Shown: positions 24,465-33,769, counted from the first letter of the stretch. The stretch: 64,000 bases of DNA from Bacteroidota bacterium (GCA_016721765.1 JADKHO010000004.1:124001-188000); one strand, 5' to 3'. Translations and numbers: made by a program. Notes: generated by a model from the letters alone, not told the origin.

Positions 24465-25571
24465 ATGCACTCCATAATGTCAGGATATAGATTTTCAAAG
24501 CACAAACCTAAGCCCGATCAAACGCCCTTTGAACGGCTGTTTGATATTTTTAAAGAGTTACTTGTACACACCAATGGCGATGCAAACGAAGCATTGAGTT
24601 GGCTTACCGAGTTGGATAAAAAATACAAACTCACCGATACGGATTATGGAATGGGTGATTTTATTAATGATTTAAAAAAACGGGGTTATTTGAATGAAGA
24701 TAAGACTGGAGGCTCTTTTACTATGTCTTCTAAAATGGAGCAAAGCATTCGTCAATCTTCCCTTGACCAAATTTTCGGAAAATTAAAAAAATCAAAAAGT
24801 GGGAATCACAAAACTACTTTTACCGGCAAGGGTGATGAGCCGAGCAGTGATCGAAGAGCGTTTCAGTTTGGCGATGCTTTAGAGCAAATATCCATGACGG
24901 ATTCCTTGCGCAATGCGCAGATAAATCATGGTACAGAAGATTTTCATTTAACAGAAAATGATTTGGAAATTGTGGAGAGTGAGCATAAGAGTCAAACATC
25001 GACTGTACTTATGATTGACATTTCGCACTCCATGATTTTATATGGTGAAGACAGAATTACACCGGCAAAAAAAGTCGCCATGGCTTTATCTGAGCTTATC
25101 ACAACACGCTATCCCAAAGATACATTAGATATTATTGTTTTTGGAAATGATGCTTGGCTAGTTCAGATAAAAGATTTACCTTACCTTCAGGTAGGACCTT
25201 ATCATACCAATACTGTAGCGGGTTTGGAGTTGGCGATGGATATTCTACGCAGGAAGAAAAATCCGAACAAGCAAATTTTTATGATTACAGATGGTAAACC
25301 CAGTTGCTTAAAAGAAGGTGATGGATACTATCAAAACAGTTTTGGATTAGATCGAAAAATTGTGAACAAAACCTTGAATGCAGCAGCAGCTTGTAAGCGC
25401 TTAAAGATCCAAATCACCACGTTCATGATTGCCAAAGATCCTTACCTACAGCAGTTTGTAGAGGAGTTTACAGAAACAAATCAAGGAAAAGCTTTTTATA
25501 CCAGTTTGAAAGGATTGGGCGAATATATTTTTGAAGATTATACTCGAAATCGAAGAAAGACAGTACGTTAA
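24465..25571 (+). CDS. von Willebrand factor A domain protein, partner of the MoxR-like ATPase
   Basis: A 368-residue cytoplasmic protein. Residues 1-170 are largely helical and charged. Residues about 178-350 are a vWA domain with an intact metal-ion-dependent adhesion site: DISHS near 184-188 (DxSxS), the Thr in PYHTNTVAGL, and the Asp in MITDGKPS. The next gene on the strand is a MoxR/Mg-chelatase-like AAA ATPase. Such pairs act together as chaperone-like complexes that insert cofactors or remodel proteins. The start could also be the ATG at 24477 (MSGYRF). The client is unknown. Confidence 0.85.
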   Translation: MHSIMSGYRFSKHKPKPDQTPFERLFDIFKELLVHTNGDANEALSWLTELDKKYKLTDTDYGMGDFINDLKKRGYLNEDKTGGSFTMSSKMEQSIRQSSLDQIFGKLKKSKSGNHKTTFTGKGDEPSSDRRAFQFGDALEQISMTDSLRNAQINHGTEDFHLTENDLEIVESEHKSQTSTVLMIDISHSMILYGEDRITPAKKVAMALSELITTRYPKDTLDIIVFGNDAWLVQIKDLPYLQVGPYHTNTVAGLELAMDILRRKKNPNKQIFMITDGKPSCLKEGDGYYQNSFGLDRKIVNKTLNAAAACKRLKIQITTFMIAKDPYLQQFVEEFTETNQGKAFYTSLKGLGEYIFEDYTRNRRKTVR

Positions 25572-25755
25572 TGATGGTTACTTATAAACAAATCAATACG
25601 AATTTACGAAAAAGTCTGATCGTAACGGAAAAACGAATTTAACTGAATTTATGGATACAATAAAGTATTAATAAAGGAACAATTATAGAATTATACCAAA
25701 TCAAATCTTTGTACTTTGTACTCACTACTTTGTACGCATTACACAATACTAAAAT
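25572..25755 (+). repeat. Repeat-built spacer between the vWA and AAA genes
   Basis: After the stop codon comes GGTTACTTATAAACAAATC followed by ATACGAATTTACGAAAAAG, the middle module seen also at 51421-51505 and 54516-54550. Directly before the AAA gene ATG comes TTTGTACTTTGTACTC and ACACAATACTAAAAT, the start-proximal module seen at 29681-29747 and 39302-39342. I see no ORF or hairpin terminator, so the two genes are probably co-transcribed. Confidence 0.7.
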
Positions 25756-27234
25756 ATGACAAAAGCAAAAACACTTGGAGAGTTAAAGAAATCGGGATAT
25801 ACGTACAAAACGATAAAGCAAGAATTAAGAGCCAATTTGATTGATAAATTGCAGAAACACATTCCCATTTTTGATGGAATTGTAGGCTACGAGGATTCGG
25901 TTATTCCGGATATTGAACGGGCAATTTTATCGCAACACAATATTAACCTGTTGGGATTAAGGGGACAAGCGAAGACACGTATTGCTCGACTCATGGTGAA
26001 TTTATTAGATGAATATGTCCCAATAATTAAAGGTTCAGAACTAAACGATGATCCTTTAAAACCATTATCTCGGTTTGCCTTAGATTTAATTTCAGAACAA
26101 GGCGATGCTACTCCTATTGATTGGCTGCACCGGTCAGATAGATATGCTGAAAAGTTAGCCACCCCTGATGTTTCTGTAGCCGATTTAATAGGCGATGTGG
26201 ATCCGATTAAAGCGGCCAATTTGAAATTAAATTATTCGGATGAACGTGTTTTGCACTTTGGCATCATTCCGCGTAGTAATCGCTGCATTTTTGTAATCAA
26301 TGAATTACCCGATTTACAGGCACGCATACAAGTTTCATTATTCAATATTTTGCAAGAAGGAGATATTCAAATTAGAGGTTTTAAATTACGCTTGCCCTTG
26401 GATATCCAATTTGTATTTACCGCAAATCCTGAAGATTACACCAATCGCGGAAGCATAGTTACCCCGCTGAAAGACCGTATTGGAAGCCAAATTTTAACGC
26501 ATTATCCAAAGGATGTAGCCACTGCAAAAACAATCACCATGCAGGAAGCAAAGCTTTCGGAGAGTCAAAAAAATCGAGTAAAAGTGAGTGACTTAGCCCT
26601 GAATATTTTAGAGCAAATCGGCTTTGAAGCGCGCAAAAGTGAATATGTCGATTCTAAAAGTGGTGTCTCAGCCCGTTTAAGCATTTCCGCTTACGAAAAT
26701 CTGGTGAGTGCTGCCGAAAGAAGAGCTTTGATAAATGATGAAAAATTCACTTCGGTAAGGCTTACTGATTTTAATGGAGTTATTCCGGCCATCACCGGAA
26801 AGGTAGAACTGGTATATGAAGGAGAACAAGAGGGAGCTTATATTGTTGCGCAACATTTAATTGGAAAAGCTGTACGCTCCTTATTTACCAGCCTTTTCCC
26901 ATCGCCGGAAAAATTAAAGAAAAAATCCGATGAAAATCCATATCAACTCATAATGGATTGGTTTGCCATTGGGAATGAACTGGATTTATTGAGCGATATC
27001 AGCGACAAAGAATATTCAGATTTATTGATGCGCGTGGATGGTTTGAAAAAATTGGTAGAAAAATACCAACCCGGAATTAAAGGTGCTGAATTGCTATTTA
27101 TGATGGAGTTTGTATTGCATGGCTTAAGCGAATTTTCGAAGCTGAGCAAAAATCCGCTTGAAACGGGATTGCGATTTAAAGATATGTTCAGTTCGGTATT
27201 TAATATGGATGATTTGGAAGAGGAGGGCAAATAA
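25756..27234 (+). CDS. MoxR/Mg-chelatase-I-like AAA+ ATPase
   Basis: A 492-residue AAA+ protein. Walker A is GLRGQAKTR near residue 70. The Walker B position reads FVINELPDL near residue 183, so the usual Asp is Asn (hhhhNE). The sensor-1 strand is FVFTANPEDYTNRG, followed by the helical lid with LKDRIGSQI. The subfamily is that of chelatase-I/MoxR ATPases, which work with vWA proteins such as the one encoded upstream. Residues 90-160 form an unusual insertion before Walker B (including SEQGDATPIDWLHRSDRY). The gene is 184 bp downstream of the vWA gene, the gap being made of repeats. Confidence 0.85.
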   Translation: MTKAKTLGELKKSGYTYKTIKQELRANLIDKLQKHIPIFDGIVGYEDSVIPDIERAILSQHNINLLGLRGQAKTRIARLMVNLLDEYVPIIKGSELNDDPLKPLSRFALDLISEQGDATPIDWLHRSDRYAEKLATPDVSVADLIGDVDPIKAANLKLNYSDERVLHFGIIPRSNRCIFVINELPDLQARIQVSLFNILQEGDIQIRGFKLRLPLDIQFVFTANPEDYTNRGSIVTPLKDRIGSQILTHYPKDVATAKTITMQEAKLSESQKNRVKVSDLALNILEQIGFEARKSEYVDSKSGVSARLSISAYENLVSAAERRALINDEKFTSVRLTDFNGVIPAITGKVELVYEGEQEGAYIVAQHLIGKAVRSLFTSLFPSPEKLKKKSDENPYQLIMDWFAIGNELDLLSDISDKEYSDLLMRVDGLKKLVEKYQPGIKGAELLFMMEFVLHGLSEFSKLSKNPLETGLRFKDMFSSVFNMDDLEEEGK

Positions 27235-27260
27235 AGCTATACGACAATATTCTGCTTCGC

Positions 27261-27707
27261 TTAAATATCGGAATCAAACAAATGTTCGTTTGATACAAAA
27301 ATACTTGAAAATCCAACAACTGCGCCACCAATAGCTTGTTCAATCATTTGCCAACCGCAATCAAACATAATGTTGCCCAATGACATGGTTCGGGTAAATG
27401 ATACACCAATTACAAGGGTAATCATGTATAGTGCAAAACCAAAAGCTGCTCCTACAACCAAGCCTTTTTGCAGTGGTTGCTTTTTCATACTATCCAATTT
27501 GGGGTGTGAATAAACAACCGCAATACCCATAGATATGATGAGGTAAACCAATATTGCAATTACAAAGAAAACCTGTTTAGGGTAATTTAATTGTGAAAAA
27601 TCATTTAGAAATATTCCATGCCACAAATACGAAAGTGAGAACATCACTATACCCGACAATATCCATGAAATAAAAAAACGTTTAGTAAGCATCGACTTCA
27701 TATTCAA
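27261..27707 (-). CDS. Small four-helix membrane protein, unknown function
   Basis: A 148-residue protein with four clear hydrophobic segments (about residues 10-30, 45-66, 84-108 and 120-140) and short polar links. SYLWHGIFL in the first segment resembles DUF1761-type membrane proteins, but I cannot assign a family. It stands alone on the minus strand, 26 bp beyond the convergent AAA gene and divergent from kdsA. Confidence 0.65.
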   Translation of the reverse strand: MNMKSMLTKRFFISWILSGIVMFSLSYLWHGIFLNDFSQLNYPKQVFFVIAILVYLIISMGIAVVYSHPKLDSMKKQPLQKGLVVGAAFGFALYMITLVIGVSFTRTMSLGNIMFDCGWQMIEQAIGGAVVGFSSIFVSNEHLFDSDI

Positions 27708-27815
27708 AGCTTTAGATTAAACTGAGCTTTATCTAGAGTGCAAAAGTAATATTTTTTAGCGAGTTGAACTTTTTTTTCGATGGATAACAGGAATATTCGA
27801 TAATGGAATTTTTGT

Positions 27816-27823
27816 TACTTTCG
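27816..27823 (+). promoter_or_regulatory. Putative -7 element of kdsA
   Basis: TACTTTCG is one base from TAnnTTTG and lies 52 bases before the ATG. No clear -33 element. Confidence 0.35.
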
Positions 27824-27875
27824 CTTTGATTCAAAACCATAAATCTGCCTAAAAATAAGGCATAAATACTCTTTT

Positions 27876-28688
27876 ATGTTAAATCATCTTCCCAATATTA
27901 GCCATACCCAATCAGGTAACTTTTTTTTAATAGCCGGACCTTGCGTGGTTGAAAACGAAAGCGTTGTTTTTGAAATTGGTAGGAAAGTAAAATCCATTTG
28001 TGATCAACTCGAAATTCCCTACATTTTTAAGGCCTCCTATCGCAAAGCCAACCGGTCTAGAATTGATTCTTTTACCGGAATTGGAGATCAAAAAGCACTT
28101 GAACTTATTGCCAAAGTTGGGAAAGAATTAGCAGTACCTACTTTAACTGATATCCATACTGAACAGGAAGCAGCATTAGCCGCAAAATATGTAGACGTGC
28201 TGCAAATTCCTGCATTCCTTTGCCGTCAAACCGAATTGTTAATTGCAGCAGCAAAAACCGGTAAAACAGTAAACATCAAAAAAGGTCAATTTCTTGCTCC
28301 CGAATCCATGAAATTTGGAGTGGATAAGGTACGTCAGTCCGGAAATGAACATGTTTGGCTTACCGAACGCGGAGCTATGTTTGGCTATCAGGATATGATT
28401 GTTGATTTTAGAGGCATTCCTGAAATGCAAAAAAATAATGTTCCTGTGATATTAGATGTAACACACAGTTTGCAACAACCCAATCAAACAAGCGGAGTTA
28501 CCGGTGGAAAACCTGAGCTAATTGCTACTATTGCAAAAGCCGGTATCGCAGTGGGTGCAGATGGAATTTTTATTGAAACCCATCCCCGACCGGCAGAAGC
28601 ACTTTCAGATGGCGCCAATATGCTTCCTTTAGATAAATTGGAAAACCTATTAATTCAGCTCATAAAAATCCGAAAAGCACTTCTTTAA
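27876..28688 (+). CDS. kdsA: 3-deoxy-8-phosphooctulonate synthase (KDO-8-P synthase)
   Basis: Condenses arabinose-5-phosphate with PEP to KDO-8-phosphate, the first committed step to the inner-core sugar of lipopolysaccharide. The 270-residue TIM-barrel has FLIAGPCVVE (Cys23), IFKASYRKANR, GIGDQKALE, DIHTEQEA, VNIKKGQFLAPE, TERG, VILDVTHSLQQP and GIFIETHPRP. Cys23 in the GPC motif marks the metal-dependent class of KdsA, where E. coli-type enzymes have Asn. The SDR gene begins at the last base of its stop codon (TAATG), so the two are translationally coupled. Confidence 0.93.
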   Translation: MLNHLPNISHTQSGNFFLIAGPCVVENESVVFEIGRKVKSICDQLEIPYIFKASYRKANRSRIDSFTGIGDQKALELIAKVGKELAVPTLTDIHTEQEAALAAKYVDVLQIPAFLCRQTELLIAAAKTGKTVNIKKGQFLAPESMKFGVDKVRQSGNEHVWLTERGAMFGYQDMIVDFRGIPEMQKNNVPVILDVTHSLQQPNQTSGVTGGKPELIATIAKAGIAVGADGIFIETHPRPAEALSDGANMLPLDKLENLLIQLIKIRKALL

Positions 28689-29485
28689 TGAAGAATCTTT
28701 CACACAAAGTTGTATGGATAACCGGTGCTTCTTCAGGAATTGGTGAAGCTTTGTGTTATGAATTTGGAAAACTCGAATGTAAATTGGTGTTGAGTGCCAG
28801 AAGAATTGAAGAACTCGAACGGGTAAAAAACAATTGCCCCGAAAACCTGCATAACATTTTGTTATTGCCATTCGATTTATCCGACGCCGCTAACATCAAT
28901 GGCCTCGCTGAAAAAGTAATACAACACTTCGGTAAAATTGATATCCTTATCAATAATGGGGGTGTTAGTCAACGTGCCTGGGCTAAAGACACTTCCCTTG
29001 AAGTGGACCGGCTCTTATTTGAAACCAATTATTTCTCCACCATTGCACTAACGAAAAGCGTACTTCCATACATGATTGCTCAAAACTCAGGATACTTGGT
29101 TGCCACGAGCAGTGTAGCCGGAAAATATGGCTTTTTCCTAAGAAGCTCTTACGCAGCTACTAAACATGCGCTTCATGGCTTTTTTGAGTCGCTTCGTTTT
29201 GAAGTCATAGCAAACAATATTAAAGTTTCATTAATTTGTCCCGGTAAAATAAAAACTAATATTTCAATTAATGCCTTAACCGGCAAAGGTGAAAAATTTG
29301 GTAAGATGGATGAAAGCACAGCAAATGGTGTAAGTGCAGAAGATTGTGCAAAAAAAATTATCGCAGGGATGCACCGCGAAAAAGAGGAAATATTTATTGG
29401 AGGAAAAGAAATTCTTCCCGTTTACATTAAGCGCTTTTTTCCGGGTTTGTTTACTTGGATTATGAAAAGGCAAAAAATTGAATGA
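28688..29485 (+). CDS. Short-chain dehydrogenase/reductase
   Basis: A 265-residue classical SDR: nucleotide motif TGASSGIG at residues 11-18, NNGG near 90, catalytic Ser in ATSSVAGKYG near residue 140 and YAATK near 153-157. A C-terminal hydrophobic, basic tail (FFPGLFTWIMKRQK) suggests membrane association, as in DHRS7-like SDRs. It overlaps the kdsA stop by one base. Substrate unknown; the coupling to kdsA could point to envelope lipid metabolism but is only positional. Confidence 0.85.
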   Translation: MKNLSHKVVWITGASSGIGEALCYEFGKLECKLVLSARRIEELERVKNNCPENLHNILLLPFDLSDAANINGLAEKVIQHFGKIDILINNGGVSQRAWAKDTSLEVDRLLFETNYFSTIALTKSVLPYMIAQNSGYLVATSSVAGKYGFFLRSSYAATKHALHGFFESLRFEVIANNIKVSLICPGKIKTNISINALTGKGEKFGKMDESTANGVSAEDCAKKIIAGMHREKEEIFIGGKEILPVYIKRFFPGLFTWIMKRQKIE

Positions 29486-29491
29486 ATTATT

Positions 29492-29539
29492 GATTAGCCG
29501 ATTAGCTGATTAGCTGATAAGCTGATTTGCTGATTTGCT
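29492..29539 (+). repeat. Tandem 8-bp repeat (GATTAGCT)6 just after the SDR stop codon
   Basis: Six consecutive 8-mers: GATTAGCC, GATTAGCT, GATTAGCT, GATAAGCT, GATTTGCT, GATTTGCT. Copies of the same unit, in the same sense relative to the gene they follow, sit at the stop codons of the DUF1599 gene (51512-51543, minus) and of def (54556-54587, minus). Confidence 0.85.
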
Positions 29540-29747
29540 GATTTTTAAAATTTGGAGAAATGTTGATTTATTGATTGAAACTCTTACTCACAATTAACAA
29601 GTTGCCAAATAACAAATTAAAATGAATCCTTAACTACTATAATTGCAGTAATTAACCTACAACATTTGAACTATTCTTAATACTTTGTACTCTGTACTTT
29701 GTACTCAATACTCAATACTCAATACTAAAATCTCAATACTATAAAAT
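29540..29747 (+). repeat. Rest of the SDR-VOC spacer, with start-proximal module
   Basis: AT-rich sequence with AACAAGTTGCCAAATAACAA, then at 29681-29747 a run of TACTTTGTACTCTGTACTTT and repeated CTCAATACTCAATACT up to the ATG of the VOC gene. No ORF or terminator. Confidence 0.7.
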
Positions 29748-30806
29748 ATGAAACAAAACATAATTGGTGTACAGCAAGTGGGGGTTGGAATTCCGGATGT
29801 GCAGAAAGCATGGGAGTTTTACCGCAAAAATTTCGGAATGGATATTCCGGTATTTCAAGATAGCGCTGAAGCAAAATTGATGACACGTTATACCGGCGGT
29901 GTAGTGCACGCGCGGAGTGCTATTATGGCCATAAACTTGCAAGGTGGCAGTGGCCTTGAAATATGGCAGTTTACCAGCAGAACTACCGATCCTGCAAAAT
30001 TTGAAATACAATTAGGCGATCATGGGATTTTTATTACCCGAATCAAATGTAAAAATGTGGAGGAAACCTATGCTCTTTTTAAAAGTCAGAATTTGGATTT
30101 AATTGGAGGACTTAAGAAAGACCCATCAGGAAGCACCTATTTTTTAGTAAAAGATTATTTTGGAAATATTTTTCAAGTGGTGCCGGGATATGAATGGTTT
30201 CGAAAAGAAAAGCATTTAACCGGGGGAGTTTGCGGAGCTCATATTGGGGTAAGCAACATGGAACGCGCCATGAAGTTTTACGGTGAACTCTTGGGTTACG
30301 ATAAAGTGATTTATGATAGTACAGGAGTTTTTGAGGATTGGGCAGATGTGCCGGGAGGAAAGCATAAATTCAGAAGAGTATTGCTTTCACGCACCGTTGA
30401 AAATTCAGGAACTTTTAGTCGTTTGTTAGGCTCTAGCCAGATTGAATTGGTGCAGGTGCTTGACCGTCCTGCACGCAAAATATTTGAAAACCGATTCTGG
30501 GGAGATGCCGGATTTATACATTTCAGTTTTGATGTGCGCGACATGAAAGAATTGGAAAAAAACTTTGCAGCACACGGTTATCCATTTACCATCGATAGCA
30601 ATACTTCTTTTGATATGGGGGAAGCAGCCGGACATTTCAGCTACATAGAAGATCCCGACGGCACACTCATTGAATTTGTAGAAACATACCGCATTCCCAT
30701 TTTAAAGAAAATTGGTTGGTACCTTAATGTTTCTAAACGCGATCAAAACAAGCCGCTTCCGGATTGGATGCTCAAATCGTTGAAATTTAGCAGGAAGAAA
30801 GATTAA
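29748..30806 (+). CDS. Protein with two VOC (glyoxalase-fold) domains
   Basis: A 352-residue cytoplasmic protein. The first VOC domain (GVQQVGVGIPDVQKAWEFYR) spans about residues 1-145 and the second (GAHIGVSNMERAMKFYGELL) about 157-310. Candidate metal ligands in the second are His near its start, an acid in IELVQ, His in FIHFSF and Glu in GTLIEFVE. A basic C-terminal tail follows. Two-domain VOC proteins include extradiol dioxygenases, 4-hydroxyphenylpyruvate dioxygenases and isomerases; I cannot choose among them. Confidence 0.8.
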   Translation: MKQNIIGVQQVGVGIPDVQKAWEFYRKNFGMDIPVFQDSAEAKLMTRYTGGVVHARSAIMAINLQGGSGLEIWQFTSRTTDPAKFEIQLGDHGIFITRIKCKNVEETYALFKSQNLDLIGGLKKDPSGSTYFLVKDYFGNIFQVVPGYEWFRKEKHLTGGVCGAHIGVSNMERAMKFYGELLGYDKVIYDSTGVFEDWADVPGGKHKFRRVLLSRTVENSGTFSRLLGSSQIELVQVLDRPARKIFENRFWGDAGFIHFSFDVRDMKELEKNFAAHGYPFTIDSNTSFDMGEAAGHFSYIEDPDGTLIEFVETYRIPILKKIGWYLNVSKRDQNKPLPDWMLKSLKFSRKKD

Positions 30807-30880
30807 GCGGGGTAAATCAATTACAGTTGAAAATTATAGTAATTGTATGCTCATATAGTCTTATGCCCTATTTCCAAAAT

Positions 30881-32164
30881 ATGAAACAGCATTTTTTTTT
30901 CATGATGCTTATGCTGCAGCTGTCTCAGAGCATAAGCTATGCACAAGAGCTTGATAAAGCGTTAGCAATTGATTTTAAAAACATCAATTTTGAGGAAGCT
31001 AAACTTCAAGCCAAACAGAGTGGCAAAGCCATTTTTATGGATGTTTACGCGGTATGGTGCATCCCATGCAAACAATTCGAAAAAACAGTTTTCACCGATA
31101 AAGAAGTCGGAACTAAATTTAATGCCTCATTTGTAAATTTAAAAGTAGATGCCGAAAAACCTGAAGGTAGAATTATTGCTAAGAAGTTTTCGGTAGGCGG
31201 CTATCCTACAGGGATATTTATTAATTCGGAAGGTGAATTGCTTGCAAAATTTGAAGGTGTACTGCCCAAATCAAATTTTATGCTTTATGCCGACAATGCC
31301 TTAAAAATGCTGGAAGACCCACACGGTTTCGAGAAGGCCCTTTCCCGTTATGCTGCCGATAAACAAAATATAAAAAGCATTCAAAATTTATTGCACATAG
31401 CATTGCTTTCCGGTAACCAAATTTCTCCGGAGGCAATGGATGCTTATTTTGCAGCTTGCACGGATGCACAGTTTATCTCAGATACATCCGATTTAAAAAT
31501 ATGGGTACGCTCTACTCCTACTATTATTGCAGGGAAAGCAAGCTATATGTATTTTTTAGACAAGCGTGCTGTGGTACAAAGCCTGTTACAACTTGATGCG
31601 AATTTTCTTCGAAGCTTTTATTACAATTCCTTGCAAACAGGAATTCAACACGCAGCCGCTGAGAAAAATTTAAGCAATTTAAGATTCATCCTAAAATTAA
31701 ATACTGAATTACCAATAGATCTCAGGCAGGTAGAAAACATTGATTATGAATTGGAATATTATTTGGAAATAAAAGACTGGAGTGCATACTTAGCTAAAAT
31801 GAATACCTATTGCCACCAAACTTTTGACAGACTTACCGCAATACCTAAAAATTCAAACCCTGCTTTGGCGGAACGCATCAACACTTTTGCCTGGAATTAT
31901 TTGTTGTATGCTGAGAATAAATCCGACCTTGCTTTTGCCGAGCAATTAATGGAAAAATGCATTTCGCTCGACAGCACATTTGCAGCTTGGTACGACACCT
32001 ATGCCGGCATAGTTTACAAACTCGGAGATACCAATAAAGCCATTCTAATAGAAACAAAAGCAGTTTCCTTATCCGAAAAAAAGGATGCTGAAAAAGCAAT
32101 TTATCTGCGTAAAATTGAACGCATGAAGCATGGTGATAAAATATGGCTACCCGAACAATATTGA
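30881..32164 (+). CDS. Exported thioredoxin-fold protein with C-terminal helical repeats
   Basis: About 427 residues from the ATG at 30881, which gives a normal signal peptide (MKQHFFFMMLMLQLSQSISYAQ). The open frame extends upstream to a TTG at 30827, which would add 18 residues before that signal. Residues about 30-150 are a thioredoxin-like domain with active site WCIPCK, as in the DUF255/thioredoxin_7 group, and the cis-Pro in GGYPTGIF. The remaining 270 residues are helical with TPR-like ends (AGIVYKLGDTNKAILIETKA). It probably acts in periplasmic thiol chemistry. It starts 74 bp after the VOC gene. Confidence 0.8.
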   Translation: MKQHFFFMMLMLQLSQSISYAQELDKALAIDFKNINFEEAKLQAKQSGKAIFMDVYAVWCIPCKQFEKTVFTDKEVGTKFNASFVNLKVDAEKPEGRIIAKKFSVGGYPTGIFINSEGELLAKFEGVLPKSNFMLYADNALKMLEDPHGFEKALSRYAADKQNIKSIQNLLHIALLSGNQISPEAMDAYFAACTDAQFISDTSDLKIWVRSTPTIIAGKASYMYFLDKRAVVQSLLQLDANFLRSFYYNSLQTGIQHAAAEKNLSNLRFILKLNTELPIDLRQVENIDYELEYYLEIKDWSAYLAKMNTYCHQTFDRLTAIPKNSNPALAERINTFAWNYLLYAENKSDLAFAEQLMEKCISLDSTFAAWYDTYAGIVYKLGDTNKAILIETKAVSLSEKKDAEKAIYLRKIERMKHGDKIWLPEQY

Positions 32165-32244
32165 AGAATATTTCATTTCGCTAAAATTTATTTCTAAATT
32201 TCGTTGCAGTAAACACAAGGCAATTCTAGTCTTTAACAAAAAAT

Positions 32245-33714
32245 ATGCAACAAGAATTCGAACTTACAGAGGATAAAAAAAACTCGGGACTTTTTAGCGA
32301 AGACCTTGCTCCTATCTCACAGCACCAGCGTTCTTGGGGAACCTGGAACTACGCGGCATTATGGATCAGCATGAGTTTGTGTATCCCCACGTATATGCTT
32401 GCCAGTTCCTTAATTGAAGGTGGAATGAATTGGTGGGAAGCAATCTTGACTATATTCTTAGGCAATGCAATTGTGCTAGTTCCAATGATTTTGAACGGTC
32501 ATGCCGGAGCAAAATACGGTATCCCTTTTCCGGTTTTAGCACGTGCCAGTTTTGGTGTGAAAGGTGCTAATATTCCTGCCATACTCCGCGCCATTGTTGC
32601 CTGTGGATGGTTTGGAATCCAGACTTGGATTGGTGGATATGCCTTATTTTTGATGCTTCGGGTATGGTTTCCTGCTGTTGATACATTGCCGCAAATTTTT
32701 CCGGATTCCTTTAGTCTACAAACCGGACCGGCTATCACTTTTGTTGTTTTTTGGTTATTGAATATGTATGTGGTTTATCTGGGTGTGGATAGCATTAAAA
32801 AACTATTGGTATTTAAAGCATTTTTTCTTCCGGCAGCTGCATTAGCACTTTTATTTTGGGCCATAAATGCTGGGCATGGCCTCGGTCCTATCCTTGCCCA
32901 ACCCAGTAAATTTGCAAGCAGTACCGAATTTTGGCATTTCTTTTTTCCTGCTTTAACCGGAATGGTAGGATTTTGGGCAACACTTTCGTTGAATATTCCT
33001 GACTTTACACGTTATGCTAAAAGTCAACGGGCACAAATAGTTGGACAAAGTATTGGCCTAGCTCCTAGTATGACTTTGTTCGCATTTATTGGAGTAGTAG
33101 TTACTTCTGCAACCGTTATCATTTATGGCAAAACCATTTGGGATCCCTTGGAAGTGGCCGGAAAATTCGACAGCAAATTATTGGTGAGTTTTGCAATGAT
33201 TGCTGTAACCATCTCCACCCTCGCTACAAACATTGCTGCTAATATTGTGAGTCCGGCTAACGATTTTGCCAATCTCTCTCCTGCTAAAATTAATTTTAAA
33301 ACCGGCGGTTACATCACAGGAATTATTGGGATTTTAATTTTTCCATGGAAATTAGTTGCAGATCCAAATGGCTACATATTTACATGGCTTATTGGCTACT
33401 CAAGTTTGCTTGGTCCCATTGGTGGGATTATGATTGTGGATTATTTTTTTATTCGAAAAAAAGAATTGAATGTAAATGACTTGTATTCGCAAAAAGGACA
33501 ATACAAATATTCGAATGGAGTTAACAGGAATGCCCTAATCGCCTTGCTCCTGGCTATTGTTCCAAACATACCCGGTTTTTTGGTAACCATTAAAGTTATT
33601 GATGTAAATGTGTTCGGAGAATGGGTTTCTCAACTGTATAATTATGCTTGGTTTGTTGGATTTTTTGTTTCGGGATTGGTGTATTTAATTTTAATGAAAA
33701 GACAAGCACAGTAA
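32245..33714 (+). CDS. NCS1 family nucleobase/hydantoin transporter
   Basis: A 489-residue sodium- or proton-coupled permease with 12 membrane helices. Family motifs are DLAPISQHQRSWGTWNYAAL at the start, LGNAIVLVPMILNGHAGAKY, GIPFPVLARASFGVKGANIP, and ACGWFGIQTWIGG, which includes the substrate-contacting Trp-Gln of helix 3 in Mhp1-type transporters. NFNN-like SLNIPDFTRYAK is in helix 6-7. The cytosine deaminase gene is 55 bp downstream, so cytosine or uracil is the likely cargo. Allantoin or hydantoin remain possible, given the dihydropyrimidinase gene at 39343. Confidence 0.88.
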   Translation: MQQEFELTEDKKNSGLFSEDLAPISQHQRSWGTWNYAALWISMSLCIPTYMLASSLIEGGMNWWEAILTIFLGNAIVLVPMILNGHAGAKYGIPFPVLARASFGVKGANIPAILRAIVACGWFGIQTWIGGYALFLMLRVWFPAVDTLPQIFPDSFSLQTGPAITFVVFWLLNMYVVYLGVDSIKKLLVFKAFFLPAAALALLFWAINAGHGLGPILAQPSKFASSTEFWHFFFPALTGMVGFWATLSLNIPDFTRYAKSQRAQIVGQSIGLAPSMTLFAFIGVVVTSATVIIYGKTIWDPLEVAGKFDSKLLVSFAMIAVTISTLATNIAANIVSPANDFANLSPAKINFKTGGYITGIIGILIFPWKLVADPNGYIFTWLIGYSSLLGPIGGIMIVDYFFIRKKELNVNDLYSQKGQYKYSNGVNRNALIALLLAIVPNIPGFLVTIKVIDVNVFGEWVSQLYNYAWFVGFFVSGLVYLILMKRQAQ

Positions 33715-33769
33715 AATCATAATTAATCTTAATCATCTTAAATAATCAGCGTTCTATTCAGGTAACATT
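33715..33769 (+). repeat. Repeat in the transporter-deaminase spacer
   Basis: AATCATCTTAAATAATCAGC followed by GTTCTATTC, directly before the deaminase start. It matches the minus-strand sequence before the aminotransferase (22692-22793) in the same sense relative to the gene. Confidence 0.6.

Noticed and set aside
30827..30880. Upstream TTG start for the thioredoxin-fold protein
   Set aside because: It would put 18 residues before a normal signal peptide; the ATG at 30881 is better.
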